This document shows positions 45,560 through 56,412 of a DNA stretch of 56,412 nucleotides, one piece after another; the stretch's first letter is position 1, and the number at the start of each line of letters is the position of its first letter. The translations under genes were made by a program, and so were the position numbers. The DNA lies in NCBI GenBank assembly GCA_958430865.1, contig CAUDNR010002358.1, positions 5,589 through 62,000 on the forward strand, given 5' to 3'. The notes under the pieces are model-generated. The model worked only from the letters and a program-made list of their open reading frames with translations. It ran no database searches and was not told the origin of the DNA. Origin of the DNA: Entrophospora sp. SA101. Taxonomy: Eukaryota > Glomeromycota > Glomeromycetes > Entrophosporales > Entrophosporaceae.

Positions 45560-46207
45560 ATGAAATGGAGAGATTCCCGGCTTGCATCCTGTGACTTCAT
45601 TCGCAAGCAGATTAAAAAAAACAAAAAAATGGTAAATTATTTCCCGTCTCATTTCTGTTACCAATGTTTTTAATAATATTCAACCCTTTTTTTATATTAG
45701 ACGCAAAACCAAAACAACAATGAGAGCAATCATTCACTCTCACAATTAACTGATCAAAATGCATCTTTCACAGCAAAACTTGAAGATGGTTCACTAATAG
45801 ACGTAAGTAAATATGTTGTTTTGAATTTTAAAAAGTCATATTAAAAAAACCCCCTTAACTTACATTATAGGCAACTCAAAACATAACTCAAAACCAGGCT
45901 ATTGCTGCTCATAATTTGTTACAAAATATAAATTTATTATTAGATAAACAAGAAAATTTAAAATTAATGAAAAAAGATGATCGAATAAATAAACAGGGAG
46001 AAAACAATGATTCAATTGAAAATATTAATAATATAACAGGTATATATATATTGAATTAAATTAACAACATATTCAAAAAAAGAAAATTAATTTTATTTTT
46101 TTTAAAAAATAAAAGTTCTTTTTAAAGATTGTAATTATAGCCTAGCAATTAATGATGATAAAATTTATTGTGTAAAACGATCAAATGAAGACAGAACTGA
46201 ACAATAA
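45560..46207 (+). CDS. Small four-exon gene, unknown function
   Basis: Exons 45560-45631, 45701-45802, 45871-46039 and 46128-46207 sum to 423 nt and close in phase to 140 residues, which supports a real spliced gene. The N-terminus is basic (MKWRDSRLASCDFIRKQIKK). The middle is polar (QLTDQNASFTAKLEDGSLID), followed by a helix AHNLLQNINLLLDKQENLKL and a C-terminus DCNYSLAINDDKIYCVKRS. It may have more 5' exons. The upstream leader motif (45487) recurs at 44477. No domain recognised; possibly a truncated member of a fungal multigene family. Confidence 0.5.
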
Positions 46208-46836
46208 AAAAGAATTCTACATACTATATGTACTCTATATTTATTTATAAAATCTTTTTTTTCACTTGGAGAGTTCATAATCAAATTGCATTTATACCAA
46301 TCAGCCAATTTGAACGAGCTGTTTCAGCATAAAATAAATAGAATATCTTTGTTGATTTTACATAAAACTCGAGAGATTTTTGGATGTTATTTTTCAAAAA
46401 AAAAAGATAATATATATTATTATTATAAACTATTTCATGTTCAACTGCAATGAAATAATTTGAATACCCTTAAGTGGTATATCTGATAAGAATTAGAGAA
46501 TCTACATAATAAAATTTGATTATTTAAAAAACAATAAAAAGGAACTCCACCTTCCCAATATAAAAAAATTTGTTTTTTTCTTTTAATTTCTTTGGAATTT
46601 GGGATTTATTATACAAGTATACAAAAAAAATATCAAAAATTATTGTGAAATAGCATCCTAAAATTTTTGGTAAAAAAAAAAGTTTTTAGTGTTACGACCT
46701 GGGGTCCTGGTCCATTGGGTCCCGTTGGTGTAACATTTTAACCTATTTAGTATTTATTAACTAATAAATATTAAATATCAATCAGGTTACCACACAAATT
46801 TTTATTATTGAATTCAATTAGTTGATTCTAACAAGT
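46208..46836. other. Intergenic between convergent genes
   Basis: AT-rich. At 46689-46737 a GC-richer block begins TGTTACGACCTGGGGTCCTGG and ends GGTGTAACA, with TGTTAC/GTAACA inverted edges as in a short terminal repeat or palindromic relic. No gene. Confidence 0.4.
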
Positions 46837-49800
46837 TTACATTTTATCAAAATCATTTTTCTTTCTATTCCTTCTATTTTTATTGTTGTTGTTTTTCCTA
46901 TTATTGTTGTTAATATTATTATCATAATTAGGATTATTATTGTGATTATTATTACTATTATAATTATTATGATTATATGGTCTTGTTGGTTGTGATGATG
47001 GCCCAGGTTCTCCATAACTTTTATCTTCTTCACAATCCACTAATTCTCGTTTATATGAAGACATATGATTACTGCGGCTATGGTGATTTTGTGAAGACAA
47101 TGATACCTTGTATTGCTGTTTCTTATTATACATCTACAATAATTTAAATAAACGACAATATTTAAATAAATATCAAATGATAAACAACAACAATAATTAC
47201 AATCTTACCTCGAATTCATTTACAATATATTCATATATACAATAAATATTACACATCAAAAATTCATCAGGAAATAATTCTGAAATCAATTCTTCTTTAA
47301 TATGATTTGGCCATAAATTTAATGATATTTCTGTGAAATAATACACTAAATTTTCATTTTCATTATTTAATTCACCTAATAGGGTTCTATACATAAATCT
47401 CCTTAATGCTATAATGAAATCTTCTGCTGGTAATTTTTTTTCTTGGATGCTGAACTGATCAAATTTAACAAATTTAATAATGATTTCTTTAGTCTCTTCA
47501 TCAATAGGAACTTTATATTTATTATCAATATATTGAACCATTTTAATTGATACTTGTTCTTCAATCAACTCATACAGTGCTATTACATGTCTTAAACGCA
47601 ATTCACTTTTCAATAATTTTGAAAAAGTTTTGTTTTCTAATAAACTTGAAAGTTTCATCCAATTTTCGACAAATTCCTTAATTAACATATTACCATCTTT
47701 GGTCGCAGTTCTTTTAATAAAACACAATAATATTTCTAAGGATGAAAGAATCTCAGACGCACTATCAAATGTTAATGAATTAATATCATATCGTTGAAAT
47801 TTCGAATTAGGAATCGGACTTTGTTTTATCAGATTTTTAACATCTTCAAGAATTCTCATAGATTTTTGAAACAATTCCATATGATAATGAAATTGTTCCA
47901 TGTATAATTGTGAATCTTTTAAAGTTTCTATTATAACTTTATCCTTTACTAATTTATTAACAAGTTCACCTTCGATCTTTAAAAGGTCATATATAATATC
48001 CTTTCCATGACCTTCTTTCAAATTTATTTGACTATATTGAAGTAATTCATCATCCCAATCAAAATTAATATAATTGTTGCTTTTCATATTTTCAAGTTTC
48101 ATCGATTCCATGTGTTTTAATGGACCTAACTTTAAAATTTTTAGAGATGAACAGTTTTTAATAGGAATTCCATTTACTTCTTTTAGAAAATTGTTTTGTA
48201 ATCCAATCAAATAATCAATGATAGCACAAATATATATTCCTGTATCTTCAGATTCGACCAATCCAAATATTATTGGACAACTAAGATCTATTTTTGGTCT
48301 TGAGCTTGGAAGTTCATGGCATTGAAATTGATTTACTTTGTCGATAATAAAATTCCATGCTTTTGAAAATTCTTTAAAACTTGTCATTAAATATTCATAG
48401 TTTTCTCCAGATTTTTGATGATTAGTTTCTTTATCAATAAATTCTTTGAATGTCATTTTTTGAGCTTCCTCTCTTAACAAACGATATTCAAGACGATCTG
48501 CTAATATCTTGACAAATTTTAAAATTGGTTCAAGATGTTTAATATATTTTAACTTATCATCATGATTAAAATAAATTGATAAAAATAAATATTGTGATTG
48601 ATTCATTGAATTACTGTTATTAAAAAAAGCCTTTAAATTATCATAACTAGTATCACCAGTTACCCTCCATAATTTTGGTAAATAATCTTTAGAATATTTT
48701 TCATAGTGCTCATCCGTCTCATCTGTTTTTACAGTTTCATCTATTTCACTTTCAACCAAATTTGATGTTATTCCTTTAGAATCAGCTTCAATTTGATTTA
48801 ATTTAGTACGAAAATTATTTATAGTATCATAAAAATTTGTAAATTGTGGCTCAAAATATTTTAGGTGAAATTCTTTTTCCAATTGTTCTCTTTCACTCGC
48901 ATTTCTAATTTTTGTTGACTTTAATGGATCAGTGGTCATTTTATGAAGTATCGAGTGTAAAAATAGTGCTAAATCTTTATTAGAGCAATCAAGACGTTTT
49001 TTAAGAATATCCCAATCGTTAAAAATATGATCCATAAAGTATCTTTCAGTATTATTTAATATTCCACTATTATTATTATTATTCGATAAAAAGTCAGATG
49101 CCACTGATGAAGGAATTAATGCCCCAATTATTATGTGAACAAATAAATGCAAGATGCGATACGAATTTGGTGGTAAAAATCTGACATTGTGATCCGTATC
49201 ATTATTTGGTGGTTCCATTATATATCCAGTTTCATTATTGATTTCTAAACTTCTTGTTATAGGATTTGAATCTATTTTTATGTTGCCAGGAGCAGATACA
49301 TGATCTAAACCACCAATTTTATTATTACACTGGGGACAATTACTTTCTTCGTAAGCTCTTCCACAATCGCCTATCAAGTAAGAAAATCCACATTCACATT
49401 CATATCTAAAAAATTATACAAATTCATAGAATCAGATATATAAATATAATATAGATGAAATATAAATATATCAAAATCAATTTACCTAGTGGCTTGGCCT
49501 GTATTAACCACCGCATTAATAATGACTGATTGGATATCTGATGGACAAGTCATGATAAAATCATTTTTGCAATTCTCTAATCTTTGTAAATAGTATGAAA
49601 GAGGCGAAAAAGATTGTGAGGTTGATGAATGTATGGCTATTGTATGTAAAATCATTGATTTAATCAATAATTCTTTGTTATTTGTTTGATTTGAGATTCG
49701 AAGAAAAGAAAACTCATCATTCAACAATTTACGAACAGTTGTTTTATAAAGATTTAAATTGTTATTATCACTCATTTCACCTATTCTTTCGAGGAAATAT

Positions 49801-52800
49801 TCAACTATTTGATCTTCAGAATCTGTTCTTTCTCTTACAGCTTTGATCGAATGTAAGTGAACAAAAATAATCCCTATCAAAGCTATACGAGATGAAACAT
49901 TTTTATGATGTTTTAAATTATCAAAGAATTCTTTAATAGGTGATTTCATATTAAAGCTATACAGTGTTGAATAATATCTCTCTAATTTTACATAATCATT
50001 AATAGGCCAAAATGGATTAAATGATAATCCGGTTTGCTGCTGATTATCCCATGTTATACTACCAAGCCATGGTAAAGTGTATTGCATCTCACAAAATTTT
50101 TTTATGTCACTCATAGAAAACTCTCGAAAACGAAGGTTCCGTAAGAAATAAACCTTCAACGAATGAATCAATGGATGTAACAATCCCATGGATTCATTGA
50201 TGTCTTCTATCAAAGTTGTTGGGTTAAAATTATTTGTTTCCATTAAGTCGAAATAAATTGGTTTCATAGGATCTTCTTGTAGAGTAGTGTCCCAAAACCT
50301 ATGCACAAATTCTTTAAGTAAAGATATAGCACATATTAGCTGAATATCTTTACGAACATTACTATGCAAGACCGCAATTGCTTGACGAAAATTAATTGAT
50401 AAAACATGTAAATCATACTGTGAAAAAAATGTTTTTTGAATTATATCAGAGCATAAAGCAGACATTCTTGAGTGTGGCTGTTGGAATTTCAAGCATTTGT
50501 CAATAACATCTAATCTTGGAGAAATATTTCTTGGATCATTAACTAATTCAAAAAAAATATTATTTTTAATATTTTCTTCGCTTTGAAATATTTGTTTAAT
50601 AATTGTGCCCATCAATGGAAAAGGTACATCTGAAAATAGCTTTTTATACAAATTTATTCGAACAGGCGACTCTATTGGCAAAATCTCGAGACATTTTTTA
50701 AAAATTGAATGCCATGCTATTAAGGTTTTTTCATCGTAATCCAAATTATATAAAATTTCCATGGCTTTCTCAAGGAAATCGTCCCGACCTTTTCTATCAA
50801 TGTCTTTATTATCATTATCAGAGTTAAAAATACGCTTAATGATGTGTTTAATTTCATCAATAATAATTGATTCTGTTGAAAGTAGGTCATGACAAGTTTG
50901 AAGTATAAATAGCATAGGTTCTGAAGAAGAATTTAATATCTGTGTACTAAGAGAAAGTATATTGAAAACTTTAGTTTGCCAATTTGAAATATTATTGTTT
51001 ACATCTTTAATTTCTAAAAAATTTTTAAGCATCATATACGCAACTTCTTTAACAATGAACTGCCTAAATTTTGGAGATGGTTGGTCATGACTTTGTGTAA
51101 TTAAATTAGAGTTTATATTACTATAATTAGAAGCTAAGTGAAATTCAGCAAGAATAGATTTTGAATGTCTCCACCAAATGATATGATATATGACTGGATT
51201 AAAGATTTTTCCTTGTTCAACAAGACGTTTAAAAACAAGTTTTAATATATCTTGGTTTCTTTCTTTTGTTTTAGCTTCATTAGCACAAATAACACTAATA
51301 AAATCTTGAAAATATAAATCTGAAGCCTTCTTTAAAGGTGATTCCTGACCATTCGAAACAATTTCAAATAATTTTTTGGCAAAGTTATTGTCAAAATCAA
51401 TCTGTAAATGCTCATATAGTATTCCAGTTTCAGGATCAATATTCTCTTTCTCTTGCATATATATATTAATTTCTTGCTCATAATGACTCTTATAACTATC
51501 AATTTGTTTCATATAATAATAAGAAAATGGAAATTTAAGATCATAAATAACTGATGGAATTATATAACGATCAGGTTCTGGCTTTTCTAACTCATTGATT
51601 TTTATAACGTCTTTATTCATAATCATCTCGTCAATAAATTCTTGAAATTGTTGATTTTCTTCATTAAATTGTGTAATAAAGGTCTTGGTTACTGCTAAAC
51701 GCTCAAACATGCATAAAATTTTTGCAATTGGTTCACGTACCACTGAATGTATATGATACTGTAAAGCAGTTGAAAATGATGAATATGGATATAACAACTT
51801 TTTGTTGGATGCTACAGAATATTGCCAATTAGTTGTTGAATTTTCTTCTAGCCATTTCATTGTAAGATCTTTTAAATATTTTACAAAATATTGATGTTGT
51901 TGAATGTTACTGTTAAGGTATCTTTTTTATATATATATTTTTGAATAAAAATGCATTAATAATTAATTTGTCAAAATTTAATAAAAAATTTGTCAAAATA
52001 ATCACCTTATATGTTCAACTGATTTGGAATTTGACGGGTATTTCATACATAGTAAACACCACAATAATTCTTGTTTAAGAATTTCTTCAAACGAACAAAC
52101 ATTATTAATAATCTCACACATAGTTCCATCTAAAAGAATGGATAATGGTTTTTCTTGTGGAACAAGGCTTTCTATTGTAACTTGCTTCCACCCGCACATG
52201 AAATTGAATGTAGTTACTGAAGCGTTAGAATCACGATAAATATGAAGAATAATAAAGACATGTTTAATCTTATTTTGATCTTTGTTTGAAAAGTATTCAG
52301 CTTGATATTGTTCAATAATAAATTTTGCAAGTTTTATACATCCTTCATCAACTATTGCAACATCACATTGTAGTATAAGTATTTTACTCTCTGAATTAAA
52401 CCAAAAGTCTTTTATCCTATTTTGATAGGATGATTCAGTTTTGAATTCTGAAAGTTTAAAAATAAAACAGTCAACTAATTCTCGAAGGTGAGATTTTAAA
52501 TCTGTATTAATATTTGAAAATGTATTAACTATAATACATTCTCCAATTTGTTCATCGGAACTAGATGCGTCTAATAAATAATTTTTTATGTAGTCAACAA
52601 TATTATCATGAAATTGTAATTTCAAATAAACATTCTTCCAATAATTAACTTCTTTCTGGCTTAAACCTGATTTTTCTGCTCGAATAATACCATCAGAGGT
52701 TGCAATTGCTATTAACGATCCTTTACATAATTCAAGAATTTCATCATCATTTAGATTTGGATTGTTTTTCTTTACATCTATGACTAAACTTTGTAGCGTC

Positions 52801-55800
52801 TCATCTTCATTGTAACCAATAAATAAATCACATTCTGTGAATTTATCATTTGAGTAGACTGTATCAGTTATTTTTGAAATTTTTTCCACCCAAGTTTTCA
52901 GTACTTTTACTAATTGTAAGTTTTCATTAGTTAAGATGTCAATTAAAGTTATTTTTTGTTTTTCAAATCGGTTAAGAAGTGGAGGATCGGCTTCTTCTAA
53001 ATTTTTTTGACTCATAATAAGAATACATCTAAAATCCTTGTGAACATGCTTTAAAATAATAGTAATTATAATAGTAAAATTAGTAAAATTAGTAAAATTA
53101 ATAAATAATAAAATTGATAATTTCAAAAGAAATTTATTACTAACAAGCATGGGGTTTGAAAAGGCACCCAATGCAACTCTAGTATAATATTTTGGATCAT
53201 CTTTACTTCCAACGACAATATAATTTTGGTTCCATAGGTCATAAAGACTCCCTATTTTTAAAAAAAAGACCCCATGAAAATTAAAATAAAATGTATTTTT
53301 ACTGTCAGCAAAGTTAATTTCAAACTTTTGCATCTAATACCATAAATTATCTCCAAATCAGTTAGAATTAAAGGTTTTCCTGCTTCTACACACATCTAAG
53401 ATTAAAATTAAAATTCTCATTAAACGTTCATTATTTGAAAAGGAGGAAATAAACACTCTTTTAAAAAATACCATTATTTTATTTAAAATACTGTATGAAT
53501 AATCTTGATTGTCTTCAGGGAAATGAGACCCTAGAATCACAACAGGGTCTAATTTCTTTTCTCTGAGTTTATATGTGATTATATTTATTAGTGAATCACT
53601 TTTTCCTATTAGCATTAGATGTCTTGCACCGTCTTCGTTAATGTTTGCATCTATCAGCTTAGAAACAGGAATTGGCTTATAATTCCATTTGTGGTGAGAG
53701 TTAAATGCTTCAATTATACCTTTAAAGTACTTTTTACATATGTTATCATTATATTCTGTACCACCAAAATTGCGAGCTAATGCCATTTGAATGTTGTCGG
53801 GTGTTAATTCCTTTAATGAAAGGCTTTTAACTAGCGAATAATAATCACGAAGTCCATGAAAGTTTGAAAGTTCTTGATCCTTTTCATATTTAGAGTAAGC
53901 TTCTGCAAGTGGTTGAAGCGCCTCTTGAGAAACATTATGGATTTTGTCAGTCAATAAACTGGTTGAAATATCAACCAAATCTTTAAGTTCAAACTTGGGC
54001 CTAATTTATTATAAAAAGATTTTAAAACATACAACATAAAATAGTAAATGTTTGGATGCATAAACAAATACCTTTGAACTAATAATGCCCTACTACTTTT
54101 ACTATTATCTAATCTCCAGTTGGAAATACCTATTACAGAAACCGTTGGAGATTCTGCAGGATAACTTGGTTCAAGCAGTGAATGTAAAACCTTCAATGGG
54201 TTTTCACTCGAAGTCTCTGCCAACCCAACTTATATAAAAGAAGATTATGATATTTGTGATAGCATAAATAATTTAGTTAAATAAATTAACCTGTGAATAC
54301 AAATCATAACAAAAATTATACCTTCATCAAGTAACACTACACTAATTACAGGGAACTCTTCAGAACTTGTATTCTGAAAATTTTGTGCCTTTTCAAAAAC
54401 ATTTAAAATGCCATCAGATGTTGAAGATGATGATCCTTGATGCGGAATTATATATATCTGTAAAATATAAACAAATCAGTCAGCAACTATTTAACTTGAT
54501 ATCTACGTTGAAGAATATATAATAAATGCATTTATTTACCTGTGGCAATCGTCTGAAATATTGAATATATGCTGTGATGTTATATGTGTCACATCAAATC
54601 TATCTGCAAGTGGTTGAAGCGCCTCTTGAGAAACATTATGGATTTTGTCAGTCAATAAACTGGTTGAAATATCAACCAAATCTTTAAGTTCAAACTTGGG
54701 CCTAATTTATTATAAAAAGATTTTAAAACATACAACATAAAATAGTAAATGTTTGGATGCATAAACAAATACCTTTGAACTAATAATGCCCTACTACTTT
54801 TACTATTATCTAATCTCCAGTTGGAAATACCTATTACAGAAACCGTTGGAGATTCTGCAGGATAACTTGGTTCAAGCAGTGAATGTAAAACCTTCAATGG
54901 GTTTTCACTCGAAGTCTCTGCCAACCCAACTTATATAAAAGAAGATTATGATATTTGTGATAGCATAAATAATTTAGTTAAATAAATTAACCTGTGAATA
55001 CAAATCATAACAAAAATTATACCTTCATCAAGTAACACTACACTAATTACAGGGAACTCTTCAGAACTTGTATTCTGAAAATTTTGTGCCTTTTCAAAAA
55101 CATTTAAAATGCCATCAGATGTTGAAGATGATGATCCTTGATGCGGAATTATATATATCTGTAAAATATAAACAAATCAGTCAGCAACTATTTAACTTGA
55201 TATCTACGTTGAAGAATATATAATAAATGCATTTATTTACCTGTGGCAATCGTCTGAAATATTGATCATTGGAGTCTGATCCACGCAAACTTTGACTAAC
55301 AAGTCGAATAGCCAAAGACTTCGAAGATCTTTTATAATCCAATAAATTTTTATCATTATTATTATTGATTGATAAAAATAATCAAAATAATAATTGCGAG
55401 CAAAATTTCAATACTAACCCTGGAGATCCGATAATAAATACAGGTATTTTAGTTAAAATGCATACAATCATGACTAATACGTTTTCTAAGAGTGCCTCAT
55501 TTTTTGCAGTATTTGGAGGGAGGATCATTCTATTGATATAATCTTCTTGTTCCTCCCTTATTATATTAATGAATTGTTTTTCACTGATAAATTGGAAGAT
55601 TTCGCACAATTTTTTTCTAAATTGTTCACGTAAATCCTTCCGCGCAATCCTCGCTTGATAAGAAAGTGCCAATGATAATACATATGATCGAACTGTAATA
55701 TCGATGGAACCAATATTTCTTGGATATTTTTGCGCATCTGCTTTAATTGGCGGACGATCTTTAAGGCTTTCCTCAAAAAATTTTACCAATTTAATTGCAC

Positions 55801-56412
55801 GCTTAACATCTCGTAAACTTACACTATAAGGTTCTTCGATTTCTCTTATGAATTTTTGAGATTCAAACAATAGTTTGGCAAAAAGATCTTTCTTTTTCGT
55901 ATTTAATTGATTTTTTACCATAATTTCAATATATTTTTTTTCATCATTTGATTCTAGTACACCATAATCCCAAACATAATCTAAAATTTGATCAGGAATT
56001 GGTTTTACTTGATAAACAAGGTCACTTTGTTCGTTGTATATTCTATTCTTAACTTCTAATCCGACCTGACTAATACTTCTGGTACGTATACGATAAGGAT
56101 TACATGCTGCAAAAAGTCGAATTTTTGGATGTATTTCTATTCCTTTAATTAATCTGTGGGCAATAAGATCAGCAAGTAATCCAATATGATTACAAGTATT
56201 AATTTCATCAAAGAATAACCAAACTTCGCCTTTATTCACGCATGCCTTGGCATTTGTCATAAAATTGATTATGTCCTGTTCTTGAATACCAGCGTGAAGA
56301 TTTAAAGTCATAAATTCTGCTTCCACTATCTTGGCCAAAAAACCAATCAAACTAGTCTGAATTAATCAAGATAATTAATAGAAGATATGTTTATATATTT
56401 ACTAATAAAAAA
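46837..56412 (-). CDS. RNF213: RNF213/mysterin-type giant AAA+ protein with RZ finger, 3' part
   Basis: Exons on the minus strand: 56356-55419, 55328-55241, 55158-55023, 54929-54773, (duplicated block), 54000-53472, 53395-53341, 53251-53145, 53048-52006, 51909-49486, 49405-47209, 47133-46837. Taken once, they total 7,971 nt in perfect phase (2,656 residues); the 5' part lies beyond the window. The first exon opens right after the AAA1 Walker A (TSLIGFLAKIV), then FFDEINT (Walker B) and AACNPYR. AAA2 follows: IIGSPGSSKSLA (Walker A), VVLLDEVGLAE (Walker B), GISNW and NFHGLRDYYSLVKSL. Then come IYGSLYDLWNQNY, DFRCILIM and PPLLNRFEK. An RZ-type finger lies across the 49.4 kb junction (YECECGFSYLIGDCGRAYEE, CPQC). 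No RING C3HC4 cluster is seen. Vertebrate RNF213 is a ubiquitin ligase acting on lipid droplets and intracellular bacteria; here ligase activity, if any, must come from the RZ finger. The tail is Asn/Arg-rich. Confidence 0.85.
53902..54564 (-). repeat. 663 bp tandem duplication in the RNF213-like gene, downstream copy
   Basis: Identical, as far as I can read, to 54603-55265 (offset 701). It carries the end of the QYFRRLPQ exon, the VVLLDE Walker B exon (54457-54322), the VGLAE/GISNW exon (54228-54072) and the first ~99 bases of the next exon, with all introns. A 38-base unique spacer (54565-54602) separates the copies. Confidence 0.95.
54603..55265 (-). repeat. 663 bp tandem duplication in the RNF213-like gene, upstream copy
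   Basis: Same content as 53902-54564. Its truncated third exon (from 54701) runs through the spacer into the downstream copy in the wrong frame. Both reading on (CAC AGG TAA) and splicing at CAG|GTAAAT (AGA TAT ATA TAA) meet a stop, so the assembled structure is not translatable across both copies. Confidence 0.95.

Noticed and set aside
53048..53145. Continuous ORF through NKFLLKLSILLF... as a TM segment
   Set aside because: Stretch lies in an intron (GTTAGT ... TTTTAAAG); splicing joins NPML to HVHKDFRC, matching the RNF213 family.
51909..53333. Possible RING finger in the RNF213-like gene
   Set aside because: Cys residues here are scattered single ones; no CxxC pairs or His at RING spacing.

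Overview
The window looks like nuclear DNA of an AT-rich filamentous fungus, most likely an arbuscular-mycorrhizal one (Glomeromycotina, Rhizophagus-like). This is an inference. It rests on the very AT-rich intergenic DNA, short GT-AG introns (about 50-100 nt), low-complexity Asn/Gln/Asp-rich proteins, MATH-BTB, RZ-finger and Crinkler-like families, and many degraded transposons. No rRNA, tRNA or CRISPR was found. Gene models below were spliced by hand by following reading phase across GT-AG junctions; where exon phases close exactly, this is stated.

Layout. 0-6 kb: start of a leftward gene at the left edge, a one-TM hypothetical protein (1162-2523, -) and a secreted, membrane-anchored cupredoxin-like protein (5360-6206, +). 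6.2-14.1 kb: repeats, a ~1.06 kb inverted-repeat element, and a complete-looking 3.9 kb DNA transposon (10227-14144) carrying two convergent genes, one C2H2 zinc finger and one large transposase-like protein. 15.4-19.9 kb: a nine-exon kelch/coiled-coil polarity-type gene with a 1-nt frameshift in a Gln-rich repeat. 20.2-26 kb: an 818 bp pogo-like MITE, a minisatellite, a decayed multi-exon transposon-like gene ending in a RING-like cluster, a tandem repeat and a dispersed hairpin repeat. 26.6-30.4 kb: an Msb1/Mug8-domain polarity protein (-) with a YYYDENG heptad array. 31.5-36.8 kb: a broken Crinkler-like gene hit by an insertion, a ~135 bp satellite, and a decayed hAT element with an 18 bp inverted terminal repeat.

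36.9-40.3 kb: two apparently intact convergent genes. One is a four-exon protein that I read as a divergent FANCF (Fanconi anaemia core complex); the other is a MATH-BTB protein. 40.5-46.2 kb: gene fragments, a six-exon unknown gene (-), a 5'-truncated LINE, a pogo-like terminus inserted in a hairpin repeat, and a small four-exon gene. 46.8 kb to the right edge: the 3' part (about 2,650 codons) of a giant RNF213/mysterin-type AAA+ ATPase with an RZ-type zinc finger but no visible RING. It contains an exact 663 bp tandem duplication of its second AAA module that breaks the frame as assembled.

Two genes point to hyphal polarity (kelch and Msb1-like) and two to ubiquitin or DNA-repair biology (MATH-BTB and FANCF-like). 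There is no operon logic. The strongest novelty candidates are the RING-less RNF213 protein, the FANCF-like gene, the two-gene 3.9 kb transposon and the RING-tailed transposon-like family.
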